Source of the DNA: Phialocephala subalpina
Lineage: Eukaryota > Ascomycota > Leotiomycetes > Helotiales > Mollisiaceae
NCBI GenBank assembly: GCA_900073065.1
Contig: FJOG01000004.1
Coordinates: 2,279,025-2,343,024, forward strand
DNA: 64,000 bases
Direction of reading: 5' to 3'
Positions 1 through 12,129 of this stretch are shown here, piece after piece; position 1 is the stretch's first letter, and each line of letters begins with the position of its first letter. The notes beneath the pieces are model-generated. The model was not told where the DNA came from, searched no databases, and saw nothing but the letters and a program-made list of their open reading frames with translations. A program made the position numbers and the translations under genes.

Positions 1-837
1 ACCCCCAACAATATCATCTCGGATTTCACTCACCGGAGCCATAAAAATCAGAGTCTTCTCGAGGTCACGCAGACAGACTATCTCCTTCGCATGAATTCTT
101 CGTGGGCAGTCTTTCACGATCGGGTGGAAGTCCTTCAAAGACGACTTCGCGAGAAGCGGCTTCAGGATATGCTCGGCGATGCGGTTAGTTGCACGAGCAC
201 TGAGTCTGGGAAGACTCTCGATCGTTGATGAATGAGCAGCAGCCGACCTAGTTATAGCTGAAGCTGCGACATCAGAGACGCTAGTCGCTTGCGTCTCCGC
301 AGCCTTCTTACCAGACATCGAGCCAATTGATGACCCCAGACCACTGTCTGAGTATCTGGATGGGCGACGGTTGTGTCGCGGACGTAGTGAGCGTCTGCCA
401 ATTGAGGAGCTAGGCTCCTCGGACATTACACCGTCCATGATGGGACCGTATGATTTGGTTGTCGGCGTACCGACAGTGTGGTTGAGGAACCCTTGAGGGA
501 CCGGATCCGCCTCGTCACGGAAGTTTTGTCTGGCAGTAGGAGAACGGTCCTCGATAGCAGAGAGGCCTCGGTCGATGTTACCAAGTGTTAATGCTACGCG
601 GCGTTTATGGGCGTCGACGACATCCTCGAGGGTGGATTGAGAGCGACGAGGAAGTGCTGGGACTTTGAATTGATGTGGAAGCTCGCGCTCTGGGGTAGTG
701 GGGTGGTGAAAGGTAGCTCCTTTGCGAAGGGACATGGTGGTATTAACGGGAGTGAGTCCTGACGCACTCGAGGAGGAGGTGGGAGTCAGAGCAGTCGATG
801 TGGTCTTTGTAGTTCGGCGGGGATGGCTGAACGACAT
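1..837 (-). CDS. Conserved fungal protein, N-terminal exon (possible C2H2 zinc-finger factor), partial at left edge
   Basis: The minus strand is open from an ATG at 837 down to about base 34, where GTGAGT forms a good splice donor right after ...FMAP. The rest of the gene lies off the left edge. The visible 268 residues start with a Ser/Thr-rich stretch, followed by a likely helical segment (LEDVVDAHKRRVALTLGNID), an Arg/Ser-rich region with RRPSRYSDSGLGSSIGS, and a conserved block ending CLRDLEKTLIFMAP. I associate this N-terminal arrangement with a fungal family that carries a C2H2 zinc finger further downstream, but the finger is not in this window, so that assignment is memory-based inference. 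The reading frame has no stops and the splice phase is 0. The start was chosen because it is the first ATG in the open frame. Confidence 0.65.
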   Translation of the reverse strand, partial: MSFSHPRRTTKTTSTALTPTSSSSASGLTPVNTTMSLRKGATFHHPTTPERELPHQFKVPALPRRSQSTLEDVVDAHKRRVALTLGNIDRGLSAIEDRSPTARQNFRDEADPVPQGFLNHTVGTPTTKSYGPIMDGVMSEEPSSSIGRRSLRPRHNRRPSRYSDSGLGSSIGSMSGKKAAETQATSVSDVAASAITRSAAAHSSTIESLPRLSARATNRIAEHILKPLLAKSSLKDFHPIVKDCPRRIHAKEIVCLRDLEKTLIFMAPVSEIRDDIVGG

Positions 838-3800
838 GGTGAGTGGCCACTTGTTCAGGTCGAGTATGTTGGGAACTGCTCGAATACTGGGATATGATTA
901 GCCTTGTGAATCCTTAATTCATGCAAGTGCTAAATGAGTCACCGCTCGATCGAGTCAAGAGTCGGCAAGTCCAATCTGTCACAATCGAGGAAGTCCTGAT
1001 TGGGATGAAGCTTTGAACTTTTGAACCCACGCCGATATATAGGGCTGATTCGTCAATGGATTCTCGTCGACTCAACTCGATTGACCGGTGGCAGCAGAGC
1101 ACGGGGAGATGCAAAGGGAACGGGGAGTGTACCAAGACTACTTCCCACAACTGTCTGCACAGCTTGCCGGCTGAGGCGACCTTCGAAGCAGGCGTCCAAG
1201 TCCGTCAACTCGATCAGTATGCCGTCGTGGATATGTATTCGTGGTTGACGACGAGTGTTCGCAGAGACTGAGGCTGAGAGAGAAGGTGTGATGGACAGCG
1301 ACGAGGACAGCGGGGATGGCGGAAGGTAAGGCTTGTTGCTGCCTGGAGGTGTTGACGAGTCGAGGAGTATATGATGAGAGGGGGGACCACAGTTGGAAAG
1401 AGTCCTGGAAGAGGGATGAAAAGGCGCGCGGGGGGGAATATTGGGCAACGCGTTTCTTGCTGCGTGGCCAGAAGATGGGCGTGATGAAATGGAAGGTCGA
1501 GGAAGGGGATCCGGTATGGGGAAGAGTGAGTGAGATGGAGGTTCGACCGAAGAAGCCTTACGGTTCGCCTCGCGTGCACTTTGCGAGGTTGCTGCCTGGT
1601 ACAGCGAACCACAGTACCAAAGATGTAGTTGCCGCCCTTGAGGTGCTTGGACCTTTTTGGTGGAGTTGCTTGGTAAAGTGGGCAGGCACGGTCCTCTCAT
1701 TGGGTGCAGCGCCAGATAGAGCTCCATTAAGTAAGCATTAAACGCTTCCAGTGGGGCGGAGTACTTTTCGATGTTTGCTTCAACCTCACGCTTCACTTCA
1801 GCGCAGCACTCTCTCTGCCCTTGATGGTGGCACGATGTACAGTACATGAGGGATTTTGGCGGATGATTCCGGATTGAATTCTATACCTGCTTCAACCAAC
1901 TTCCAGACCTCGAATCCCTCGTTTCTAGCCATGCAGCTGAAGCCAGAACAATTGTCCTTCATGCTCACGTGGGCGTATAGCCGACCGAAATAGATGTGTC
2001 CGGACGCCGTTCGTACGGCAAACCATGGGAACTATCCCGAAACGGTCATCTCGCACGATTATCGAAGCAGATCATTCGATAAGCAGCCGACCTCGATAGC
2101 GTTTTGTAAGACGGTCAACATTTGCACCGACTCCATCACCGAGCAGGATGGGGATCAAGCGGCGTCGAGGAGCCTCATCTGTGGCAGAGTTGAGACTTGC
2201 TGCCCGCCGTTGGAACACTCAGCCACCGCCGCACCCCCATCAAAAGCCTCATCATTCGAGCGATTAACGTAAATTGGCCTATGGGGACACTTGTCGATAT
2301 TGATGGCCGGTGAACAGTTGCAGCTTCGGTGTAAAGGGCAAAGGGCAAACATACGATAGTTTTGTTTGACAGTTTGATACCCCACAATGGTACACTTCCT
2401 GTCTTAAGTTTTGCGTGCGCTGCTTTTGCGCCGGATGCGCATACCGAGATCACAAATCGAGTTTCCGACTCCCACGCGCACCACACCGAGTACCATTTTT
2501 GGGAGTTCCTACTTTCTGCTTACGAAGTTGGGTCCTTGGCCACGACGAGTCCTGCTACAGTACCATCCGGAGACATATTCTCGTCACGTCTTCACCACAG
2601 GACATCCCACACGCCGCACGCCGTCCTATCAAAAATAAATTAACTACACGACATGCCAAATCCGGAACCGAGAAACATCATCGCGCTTCGATGATTTCCC
2701 TGTCCGTGCGTCAAGCTTGAAGCTTCTTTTCAAACTCGTCAATTGCAATTCCAGGGGGCCTCCAACGACACATCGACAAGCATCAGATCAGATCAAGCCA
2801 ACCATTTTCCACCCCAAGAGGACAGATGCCGCGGTGGCGTCAACTCCCACGAAATCCATCATCCCGACTCCCGAAACGGATCTTATCGTCACGACTTTTC
2901 TTCTTGTTTGTCTCTCGTGACTCCTCTTCCCTCTTTCCTCGAATCGGCAACCTCCCGTTATCCGCATCTCAAGTGTTCTCGCAGGACAGTGACTCAACAC
3001 TAGCTCTAAACTGTCTCAATCGCGAACTTCCAAAACACGCCCCAAGAACTTTCGACTCAATACCCATTCAGATCCACAACTTCACGTAATTCGCAGGTAT
3101 CGCCACAGGGCTGCAGCAAAACAGCGTCATATCAAACTATCTTCGTATTTTCCGATTCGCGACTGCACTTTTACCGGCTAACTCACGCATTTGCCCTTTG
3201 CCCTCAGCCAGGACTGGGGGGCCTCACTCCGCCCTCCACTCCTGCAGCCCATCCATTTGCGTCAACAGCTGCATCTGGACCTGGCCTTGAGTCCTCCCAC
3301 CAGCCTCCCCTCTCAGTCCTGTACCTCCTGTTGGCTCTGGACCTGGCCACCGTTGACTGTCACGATGCAGCAAAATCACCTCCTGCATTTCTCCCCGCTC
3401 GTGTTGCTCATAGGGCTGGCGAGTAACTGGCGAGGGATTTATTTTTCGTCTTTTTGTTTGCTTGTCGACATATTGGCGGGGCGCAGATGCGCCTTGGGAT
3501 ATGCACATGCTTGTTTGAGATTTCTGTTTGTTTGCGTCGAGAATCGAGTGATTGATTGGGTGGTTCTCGGGGTCCTGGGAAAGCAAGCAGGATCGAGAGA
3601 AGGCTGTGCTACTTGAGGTGTTGGTCGTATATTGGGCCACTTAACATTGAGTTGATGCTGTGATCGAAAGATTCTTCCTGGACTGAAATCATAGAGTTCT
3701 CTACTGGAGTGCTGAACATCTTCTACTCGCTGGCCATGATCATCGTTGAAGTACCAACCTAAGTCAGGTGATATTCACGTGTCACTTGTCAGGTGAGTAG

Positions 3801-4711
3801 GTATGATGTATCGGGGCGGAGCGGCTTGAATGTCCCACGTAACCTCAACCTCAAAGCATGATGCCGTACCAATCTCCCTGCTGTCGCAAATCTTTAGTAG
3901 AGTCTAAGATATAGCATGGACCGCCATGACTGCCTCCAGCCCTCCTTCCCATCCCTTCCTCACACAACCTCACCTGCACATTCAGAACAGCACCTTCCTC
4001 ACCCAAACACACCAGTCCCTTCTCCTTCCCACCACGATTTATGTTTGTTTCCATTCCACTGAATTTCTGTTCCACGTCGCACCTTGAAGACACGAGCCAT
4101 GCTGTGTCACGGCGACATGAATCGATTTTGAGGCGTCTGGTATCTGTGGCTCCCAGCATCCCGAGGATTCTGCCAGTGGAGGATATGCAATTAAGGGTTC
4201 CAGTGTTTTTGCCTTTCCTTGCGCAAATATGAATTCACTGTTTGGGGAGTTCTGGGTTGAGGAGACTGGTGGTTAAGTAGTTGGGTGCTTGAGGACGCTC
4301 GTAGTTGTGGAAGCTGGCGTTTGAGGCATCTCATAGTTGAGGTGACCCTAGTTCGAAGAAGTTCACAATTGAGAGTATTCACAATTGGGGAATTGCGGCA
4401 TCCTTTCTAAGGGAATTGTGGACACATATCAATATATTTTGGGTAGAGAGAGCTGAAGTATCTGCTACCCATCCATGTGTAAATACCTTCCTAGAGCACG
4501 CGGGCAGTACCAGCCTACAGTTTATTTTGATTGGAGCATCTCGAAAGAGAGGTGCAACTTAACGCGAGTGTTTGCGGAGCGATGGTTGCACATTGTACGA
4601 TGGCTTCAAACATGAGTTTTCCATCGACCGCCTTCCTTGCTGCTGAGGTACACCTTCGGTCTCTCTATTAAATCCTCCTAATTCAAGCACTACTGCTGAA
4701 GTGAATCTATC
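838..4711. other. Long spacer without a supported gene
   Basis: This holds the divergent upstream regions of the left-edge gene and of the HET gene. A Ser/Pro-rich open frame of 264 codons (minus strand, 1053-1847) lies here, but it matches nothing I know and is probably leader or promoter sequence. The stretch 2640-3300 is rich in pyrimidine tracts (for example TCTTCTTGTTTGTCTCTC), which is typical of long fungal 5' leaders, but no matching coding exon follows. A transcribed non-coding RNA is possible but not shown. Confidence 0.5.
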
Positions 4712-6751
4712 ATGTCCTCTTCTACTTCAAAACGGACTCGAAGGAAAGGCGTGACATTCTCCAAGTCTCGATCCAGAAACCCGGTAGGCCGGCGATATTG
4801 ATCCAGCCATGCCGCCTATTTTATGCTAATGCATTCAAGTCAAAATGTAGCATCTGCTCGACGATCTCTCGTATCTTCAGGGGCCGTAATCGTGGTCATG
4901 CTGCTCGCTCCTACGAAATCGGTAGTGTTGAAGAGGTCATGCGTGCATCTGGTTGTGATGTCCATCCTCAGATGATTCGGACTATTTTTGGCTTCAATAT
5001 AGACCAGACATACGCGGAGTCATTTTCTCTTTGCCCAGAACCGAAATGCGATGCGTTCCGTTTAGTGACAGAGTACAACACAAACAATTATTACCCATTT
5101 GCGAGAGGCTTAATGCTCGTGGACACGGCCATCAATACGAGCATAATAGCGCCAGGGAAAATTCTCGATCCATCCTGGATGGATTACAATCTGATCCATA
5201 GATGGCGACGCAGCTGTGATTACCAACGAATGGAGGAGTGTCAACGTCCTGTTACCCAAGATTGCCTTCCGAGAGCACGACCGTCTTGGCTGATCGATAC
5301 ATGGCTTATGTGCCTGGTACCCGGATCTGGCAGCGCGGCAAGGAGACAACGCCAACCATGGACTACGAGGTTTGCGCGAGATTTCTGAGCCTAGGCAGTT
5401 ATCCCAACGAATCTTCAAGCTCACTAAGAATTGCACTATCATGCAAGCCGCTTCTTCCCAGCAGTGGATAAGAACGGAATCAGGGGAATGGGATAAGAGG
5501 GGATGGACCTATCAAGAAGCGGTTCTATCTCGAAGGACTTTGACTTTCATTCATGATTGCATCTATTGGAACTGTCCTTGCAGTTCCTTTGCAGAAGATT
5601 GTCGGGGCAAATTCAATCTGGGTTACCACTTTGACCCACTTACTTGCGACAGGAAAATGCTCACGTCGGTCCTTCCCAACATGAACCAATTCAGACTCCA
5701 CGTCGACGAATTCAACAGGAGGAAATTGACTTTCCCGGAAGACATTCAGGGCGCATTCGCAGGCATCACCACCCTTCTCTCTCGCTCTTTCTATGGAGGT
5801 TTCCTCTTCGGCCTCCCACTTCTTTTCTTCGATATCGCTCTATGCTGGCAACCATTCTCATGTGGAATCAGAAGGCAGCCATCTACTGACTTATCAGCTG
5901 CTAAAGCTTCTTTGCCAAGCTGGTCTTGGATGGGATGGGAAACCAAAGGAATTTCTTGGGCTTTTTATCCCGGCCGCCCAAAGACCATTTCTATCGTTCA
6001 ATGGCACAGCCAAAACTTCGACTCAAGCGAACTAGAGATCATCGACGGTCCGCAAATCGTGCAAGCCCTGATATCAGAAGCGCAGGAGAACGAGTACGTC
6101 GTACCGAAGGGCTGGAAGCGTTTCGAGTATGGACCCCTGCAGCCTCCAGACCGCAATGTCTTTCAGTCGCTAGAGATCAACAATCACAAATACTTCTTCA
6201 AACACGAGTCCGAACCGGGTTCGATATACGATTGCCCTTTGCCAACACGAGAAGCGCCTTCTATTGCATCAATGGATGCTCCTCTTCCTCCTCTGCCACG
6301 AAATTCCTTGCTCTACTGTCGCACTCGAAAGGCAACATTCCACATGACTAAAATGAGTCGAATCAAGAAGAAAAATGGAATTATAGTCACCGAGCTCTAT
6401 TACCAACTCCAAGATCAGCAGAGCCACTGGGCAGGTATCATACAATCAACTGCTGAGTGCTGGCACTATCATCATGATGAAACTGGACAACACTTAATCC
6501 CCAGCGACGAGGTAGCCGGTGATTTGGTGATTGTGTGTGAAAGCTACAGCGTCGAAGGTGTATATGAGACTTTTGTCGAATGGGAGTTTGAGGAACGTCC
6601 AAAAGGACCCACTGGCAGCAAGTACGAATACTATAATGTTCTTTGGGTGGAGTGGGATGATGGAATTGCCTATCGGAAGGGATGCGGCCGAGTTATGAAG
6701 AGTGTTTGTGATGCTTTGGAGCCGGAATGGATTGATTTGACGCTTGGGTAA
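4712..6751 (+). pseudogene. HET-domain (heterokaryon incompatibility) gene with the HET core deleted
   Basis: HET proteins trigger cell death after fusion of unlike fungal individuals. Exon 1 is 4712-4783, followed by a 56-bp intron (GTAGGC...TTCAAG, branch GCTAAT) and phase-0 joining to 4840. The N-terminal block carries the usual Cys-x2-Cys-x-Ile start, and ILDPSWMDYNLIHRW then SWLIDTWLMCLVP normally lead into the HET signature. Here the frame breaks at about 5310-5330 and resumes one frame over in GDNANHGLRGLREISEPRQ, which normally follows the HET core. The signature segments (the YVWG-like block and the VDSLCI-QDD-like block) are therefore absent from the DNA, a loss of roughly 100 to 130 codons. 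The rest is open to 6751 and keeps WDKRGWTYQEAVLSRRTLTF, YWNCPCSSFAED and SLPSWSWMGW, as in the family. It is probably inactive. The right-hand side could still be translated as a fragment of about 450 residues. Confidence 0.8.
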
Positions 6752-8658
6752 TTGGTGTGTGTTTGGGATTGGGAGATCGTGGATGAGTTCAGCAGCTCAA
6801 GTTATGAAGGTCATTGAGGACAGATGAGCGACTGGAACAGTGAGAGGAAACAGGAGCCGCGCAGCTTTCTCATGAACACTACTCAAAAAATGCATTCATT
6901 CATAGTAGATCATCAATCTGAAACTGTCACATCAAGCCGGAAAGAAAGCCTCAAAACCCAGAGGAAAGCCAAAGGTCATGTGATTGGGTTAGTGCTAGCG
7001 TCCTAGTCCGACGTCTTTTAGTCGAGGCCTCGAAGTCTCCTTCCATCTCAACTTCAAGACCAACCAACAACCTACGGCAACACACTCCCGCAAAATGCTC
7101 ATCTATATGTATCTTTATTAGTTTGCGTATAGTTGGCATGGACTTTGATTGGTCGCGGCCTGGGGCTCCCTTGAAGTGCGACACGCACACCTAGAATACC
7201 TCTTGTCCCTCTCACAATCACGCCTCGCCACTACCCTTTCTTTAGCAAATTCGTTTTTGCGAAATATTGATTACGAAGGTAATTGATAAGACTACCAAGT
7301 TTTAGAAGAAAATTGCATGTAGTGAAGCAATTTGCACTTGCTTCAAACACAGGGTTCTTTTGGTGTTCAATTCAATTCAAGCATCAACACCGAGATCTGA
7401 CGAATTGATTGGCTCGCTTAGCTGGATACCTTAAGGCCTGGCGCAGTTTAAGTTTAAGGGGTTGGGAGTCATCGGGAACGAGCGAGTTAAGATACGCCTT
7501 CCTGTCGGGTTTGTTTCTCAGCAACTAGTACACCCCTTTGAATGTAGATGCTGTCTGGTTAAGCACTGCTTGGTAGGAGATGCACAGATAGCTGTCATAA
7601 ATAAATCTTAGACGAATTTACTACGCTTGAGTATCCCTATCACGTTATCCGAAGCCCTTTTCTATGGCTGCTTCATCTTCAAGGCCATATGTGAAGGTGT
7701 AAAAGATACCAAGGAATGAGACATCTGGTTATACCGCTTTCCTTAATTAGGTGTCTCGTCCTCGGTGGTCCCTTTGCTCAAGCGCCTCTCCTTTCAGATT
7801 TTGTGCAAAGTCTTTCCACGACTCGAGGTTGTCGGTGCTAGCACTAAGTTTTTCTTAGGTGTACCTACTTATTAGTTAAGGGTCACGTAGGATAAAGAGG
7901 ATGAAACTCACTACTTCTAATTCCGTACTTGACTCTGGGAAGGTCTTTGAGTCATTGGTTCAATATAGACTAGAATTTCAAAGCTATTAATATGAATTTT
8001 ATTGTTATCGGGCCCTCGTTCTCGAGCTCATGTAAGGAACTACTCTGGTTCCTTCCGGATAATCGTGTTTATAAGAGGAAATGGTAGCTGGGGAGGACAA
8101 TCGATACGAGCAAGTGGTGATAAGAAAAATTGCAGAAAGCGGTACAAGCAAATTCAGAGAAGCTAATGGAGAAGTAAGTGGTCTTGTGGAAGAAGGTAAA
8201 TAACAGGGGACATTCTCTTTGGAAAGATCCAGGATCTCCTCGTCGGGAAGTATATGCCTTGAGACAGTGACAAAACATTATTTTGAGGAGTGGGAGAAAG
8301 TCGAGTTTAGGACCCCTGGGGACTGATTTGATCTCCCTGGACATAAATTCATAATCGTGCAAATTTGACAATATTCGCAAGACGAGAGCAGAATAAGAAT
8401 GAAGAATGATTAGTTAGCGGAAGCGAGAGTAGGAGCGTGACTGAGCACGGCAGAGTAGCGCCTGGGCAACCTGAGCAGAGGGTGAGGTGAAGGTGAGTAG
8501 GACCTGAGCAGAGCGGCGACTATGACTAACCCTAATGGAAGCGAATTGGAAGAAATGCCGTCTGAGATTACTACGGTAATGTCGAAGCACAGCCGAGCAG
8601 CGATATCACGTGATCTCTATATATCGCCTGCCATCACACTTCTGCCTTGGATCCGCAT
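6752..8658. other. Spacer between HET and NACHT pseudogenes
   Basis: No gene is supported. Its left end holds sequence similar to 12.03-12.10 and 12.73-12.90 kb (see the repeat entries). The segment 7350-7363 shares TCTTTTGGTGTTCA with the inverted terminal repeat of the element at 12130-12402, but no partner end was found. The remainder is moderately AT-rich with short open frames only. Confidence 0.5.
6938..7110 (+). repeat. Diverged duplicated segment, copy 1
   Basis: This segment aligns collinearly with 12726-12897. Shared words are GTCATGTGATTG, AGTGCTAGCGTC, CCTCGAAGTCT, CAAGACCAACC and CTCATCTA. By eye, identity is about 75 percent with small gaps. A second shorter match upstream (6783-6840 against 12036-12095, sharing GTTCAGCAGCTCAA and TTGAGGA) lies in the same order, so a longer block was probably duplicated. 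Confidence 0.7.
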
Positions 8659-11542
8659 TCATTTCGCCTTCGAGCTCATTCGTCCAAGATTCTTCAACAA
8701 GGCCTTCATCCCACTGGAAGATTTCCTCGGGCCTCCGTAGGTCTTTTTCAAGATCGCTAATTTCGCCAGAAGCTCCTTTGTCCGCTCTGGATCCTTATCT
8801 TGGAAGCCCTGCTTAATAATGGCCTCCGCAGCTCGATCGCTGCGTTTGCTCGAGGATCCGCGTTATTGTCCAGAAAGAGAGAGACAATCTCTATCAAGTC
8901 TGCTACCGGGTCTTCCGAGGCTGTCTTAGTAGGGTGTTCTATACGGCCAAGAACGCGCATCCAAGGCGTAAATTCCAGTGACTCTCTTCTGCGAAAATTT
9001 GGGTCAGCTCCGAGACGAAACAGTATCTTGATCAATCTTATATCATTTTCGACCACCGCAGCCTGGAGCCAAAAGCCCCATGGGACCAAGCCGTTCACCT
9101 CGTGGCCGGATGCGAGCTCGTGATCTATGAAGGAATAGAGGCGGACCTTGAATGCGTAGTCAAAGAACGAATTTAGAGGAATACTGCCAGGTTTAGACAG
9201 TCGTGATGTCCAATGTGGAGGAGGCCCAATGTTCTCTAGCAGTTGCGAATTTCGCTCATTAAGCGCGAGGCATTCAGGGTGAGGCTGCAAAAAGAGCTTA
9301 CTTGCTGCTCGATCCAATTCCTTGAGAGAGTCAATGTGCTGCTTCGGTTTCGTATTTTCAAACTTAACAGAGCATTTGACGCACGGCTCTAGTAACTTTT
9401 GGAAATTATACAGAACAGCTGCTGAGGTCTGCATGGTCTTGATGTGTAGAAGGGAAGCGCCAAATAAGGACGGATCGGGATCGAAGGGTTGGTTTCCACC
9501 CGACACAATGTACTCCCAGATATCGCTTCTGTTCAAAAAGTCCTTGACAGTGCGGTGAAGGTACTGTACTAGAGCATCAGCAAGAATGCTATTTTTTCGT
9601 ACTGGCGCTTCGAGAAGGCCTTTGCAACGGCTGTTCAGACGTCGCCTCATAGATTCTGCTCTGTAAGTTAACTGTACCATTGGTAGGGGCTCGACTTCTG
9701 CAGCCATCGCTGCGTCGAAGCCATCTTCCGCAAATGAAAGTGTCAAGAGCGACATGGACTCGTCGGACGCTCTCACGAGTTGAAAGAGCCGCGATACCTG
9801 TTTGAAGTATGAGGGATTCAATCGGTCTAGAATCTTTGAGAACAGGTCCTCTAGATTTGAAGGTAGCAGGTAAAGTCTCTCTTGCAAGTCTGAGATGCTG
9901 TCTCCGTCTCGAAGTCCCTCCAGCAACGACGAGACGACCAAGCAGACCCACAGGAAGACGCCTGATGCTTTCTCAGTCACCTCGACGACAAGATTTCTCG
10001 CTTCCTGAGGCTGCAAACGTTCAAGGACTAAAAACATGTTGTTTTCCCGGAGCTTCTCTGAGACGAATAGCTTTATATCTGGAATTGTGAGGTCCTCCAG
10101 ACGAAGAGACGGCCGTCGTTGAAAAGCGTCTTCAAAGACCAACCATGGTCGACTAGCTACACACATCTTCACATTCGATCTTGTTGAATGATCAAGGACG
10201 AATTTAGCAATTTCGTTGCAGTCGCCATCAAACTCGTCAAGCCCGTCGATGAAAAAGAAGAATCTTTGCGACTCGTCGGACAGTAATGTTTCGAATGCAA
10301 GAGTAAGCTCCAACTAGGTCCATGGACGAAGGTCGCCACCGAACAATTCAAAAGACTTCCATCTTTCTGGGAACAGAGTTGGAATGAGATCGAAGGAATT
10401 CTTAATGCTTTCGTAAAGCAGAGCTTGCAGCAATCCCAGCTTAGACATTTGCATCACTGTGCCAGAGTTCCAAAAGAAAAAGCCAGCTGTAGAGAAAGGA
10501 AAGCCTTGACTCCAATTCCGTAAGTGTTCTAACGTTCGCGGGTCGTTGTAAAGGCATTTCATCAGTGTTGATTTTCCCGATCCTGGCTTTCCCGTAATCC
10601 AGTACGCGCCCTCTTCACCAGCCAGTTGATAAAGCTGCTCCAATGAGGGATGTTTTCTGTCTCTGTCACACATCCGGCTATCGTACTCTCACTTTCCGCG
10701 GCTCCCTGGCCCTTGTCAGTTGATGTGGGTGATGTCGTGCCTCTTCCCATGACTAACTCCCAGTCATCACTGGCCAAAGCTAAGACTTCCGGGTTCAGGT
10801 GAACGCTGCCACCTTCTTCAAATATCCAGTTGAATGTTTTTCCGTACGCATCTTCAATGTGTTCATACCGATCCCCCATGCCGGCGAAGCGGAGTTGCTC
10901 CAAGATGTGCATTTTGACCAATCGTTCTCGTTCCTCCTTGGTATATGCCGACATCCTCAAGGAGAAGGCAATTATGTCTTGTTGACTCCTTGACTCCCAA
11001 GTATTTTGACGCACCGCTTGCAGAAGCTCTCTCTGCCATGGCTTCGGCTCAGCTATGTTGCGACGTGTAGTTCCCCAGAATTTGGATACCGCTCCCTCAT
11101 CCTGAAGTTTCTCTCTCAATGATACCAGCAAAGTTGTGTCTAATTGACTTCTGTACCGCTCCAGCCGCTTCGATAGTGCGTCAATTGCGTCTTCTTTCCA
11201 GACACTGTTTAGTGCTTGACGAAAGCTCTTCCATTTTATATGGCTGCCTTCAACCTTGAGGCCTTGGATTGCATCGAGCAATTCTCGCGAGATATCGTTG
11301 CAAGCTACGGAAAGTTCCCGCAGCTGCTTGTCTGTATTAGACTAAGATTTCTCCTTGGTTGCCAATGGTAAATTGCTGGTGAGGTCTGGAAGGCTTTTGG
11401 CGATAGTTTCGAGCTCTAAATTCTCAATGAGGCCTCCGTCGGCAGACCTGTAGATTTCGCGTCCCTTAGCGATAAGGTCGCTCGTGAAGCTGATCAACTG
11501 GATGATGTTCGAGGCAAGACCCAAGGCTGTGAGGGGGTCCAT
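8659..11542 (-). pseudogene. NACHT-type STAND (NLR-like) gene, inactivated
   Basis: STAND NTPases of this type act in fungal non-self recognition. The N terminus (MDPLTALGLASNIIQLISF) is the small helical fungal STAND N-terminal domain. A helical linker follows, then Walker A (ITGKPGSGKSTLM), Walker B (FFFFIDGLDEFDGD), a sensor-like CVASRPW and a divergent C-terminal region with weak ankyrin-like character (ENDIRLIKILFRLGADPN). There are four lesions. An in-frame TAG lies at 11342-11344. A frameshift near 10615-10645 falls between FINWL and GEEGAYWITGK. An in-frame TAG lies at 10314-10316. A frameshift near 8820-8850 is followed by the family-like AAEAIIKQGFQDKD, which runs to a stop at 8659-8661. 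The frame is consistent across both stops, so these are point lesions and not introns. The first stop fits a CAG-to-TAG change. Confidence 0.82.
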
Positions 11543-11913
11543 CTTTGAGACGTTGTGAGGTAGTAGAGACCTCGTTGTAAGTTGGAAGAAGGAGGTGATG
11601 GACAGGATTTCACATCAGGCTGGGAGTCATGATGGTGAGGCTGAGCTTTGGTGGCGCATGCAGTGCCACAACGCATCGATATCTTCTACATGAGGCAGAC
11701 AGACACAGATGTCATGGGCAGGAAGTTTATCGAAGACTGCTAGATGAGAGTTGGAGAGGATAGTCAGTGTCGCAAACTAAGGTTTCTGCTGGACTACCCT
11801 TCATTCATTAATTCATTGATAGCTTCAGCGCACAAAGATAATATAGGGTACTGCGCCTTAAAAAAAAGTACCCTGTAACCCATGGGGGCGTATGGGGGAG
11901 GAGGACCCTCCGT

Positions 11914-11981
11914 CTAACCCTGACCCTAACTACCGGTAAACCTAACCTGTGGCTTCGCCGTTGTTATAACCCTAACCCTAT
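11914..11981 (+). repeat. Interstitial telomere-like repeats (CCCTAA type)
   Basis: Two short runs of the common fungal telomere repeat lie close together. CTAACCCTGACCCTAAC is at 11914-11930 and TAACCCTAACCCTAT at 11967-11981, with CCTAACC between them at 11941-11947. The window is internal on both sides, so this is an interstitial site. It may mark an old break repair, a telomere fusion or a former subtelomere. Confidence 0.75.
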
Positions 11982-12129
11982 CGAGAGGGCAGCGGCCGAG
12001 TCATTGAGGTGTTCACTTGAGACTGGAGGTCCGCTGATGGGTTCAGCAGCTCAAATTGTGTGCTAATGGTGTTACTGAAGCATGTTGAGGATAGTTGAGC
12101 GGCTTTACCCCGCATTCTTCGCCCCCAAC

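Noticed and set aside
1053..1847. 264-codon open frame on the minus strand
   Set aside because: It is Ser/Pro-rich with no family features, and lies directly upstream of the left-edge gene where a leader or promoter is expected. Long open frames of this composition arise by chance in GC-rich fungal DNA.
3191..3640. Overlapping open frames of about 140 codons on both strands
   Set aside because: Neither has a recognisable motif, splice context or start context, and they overlap each other.
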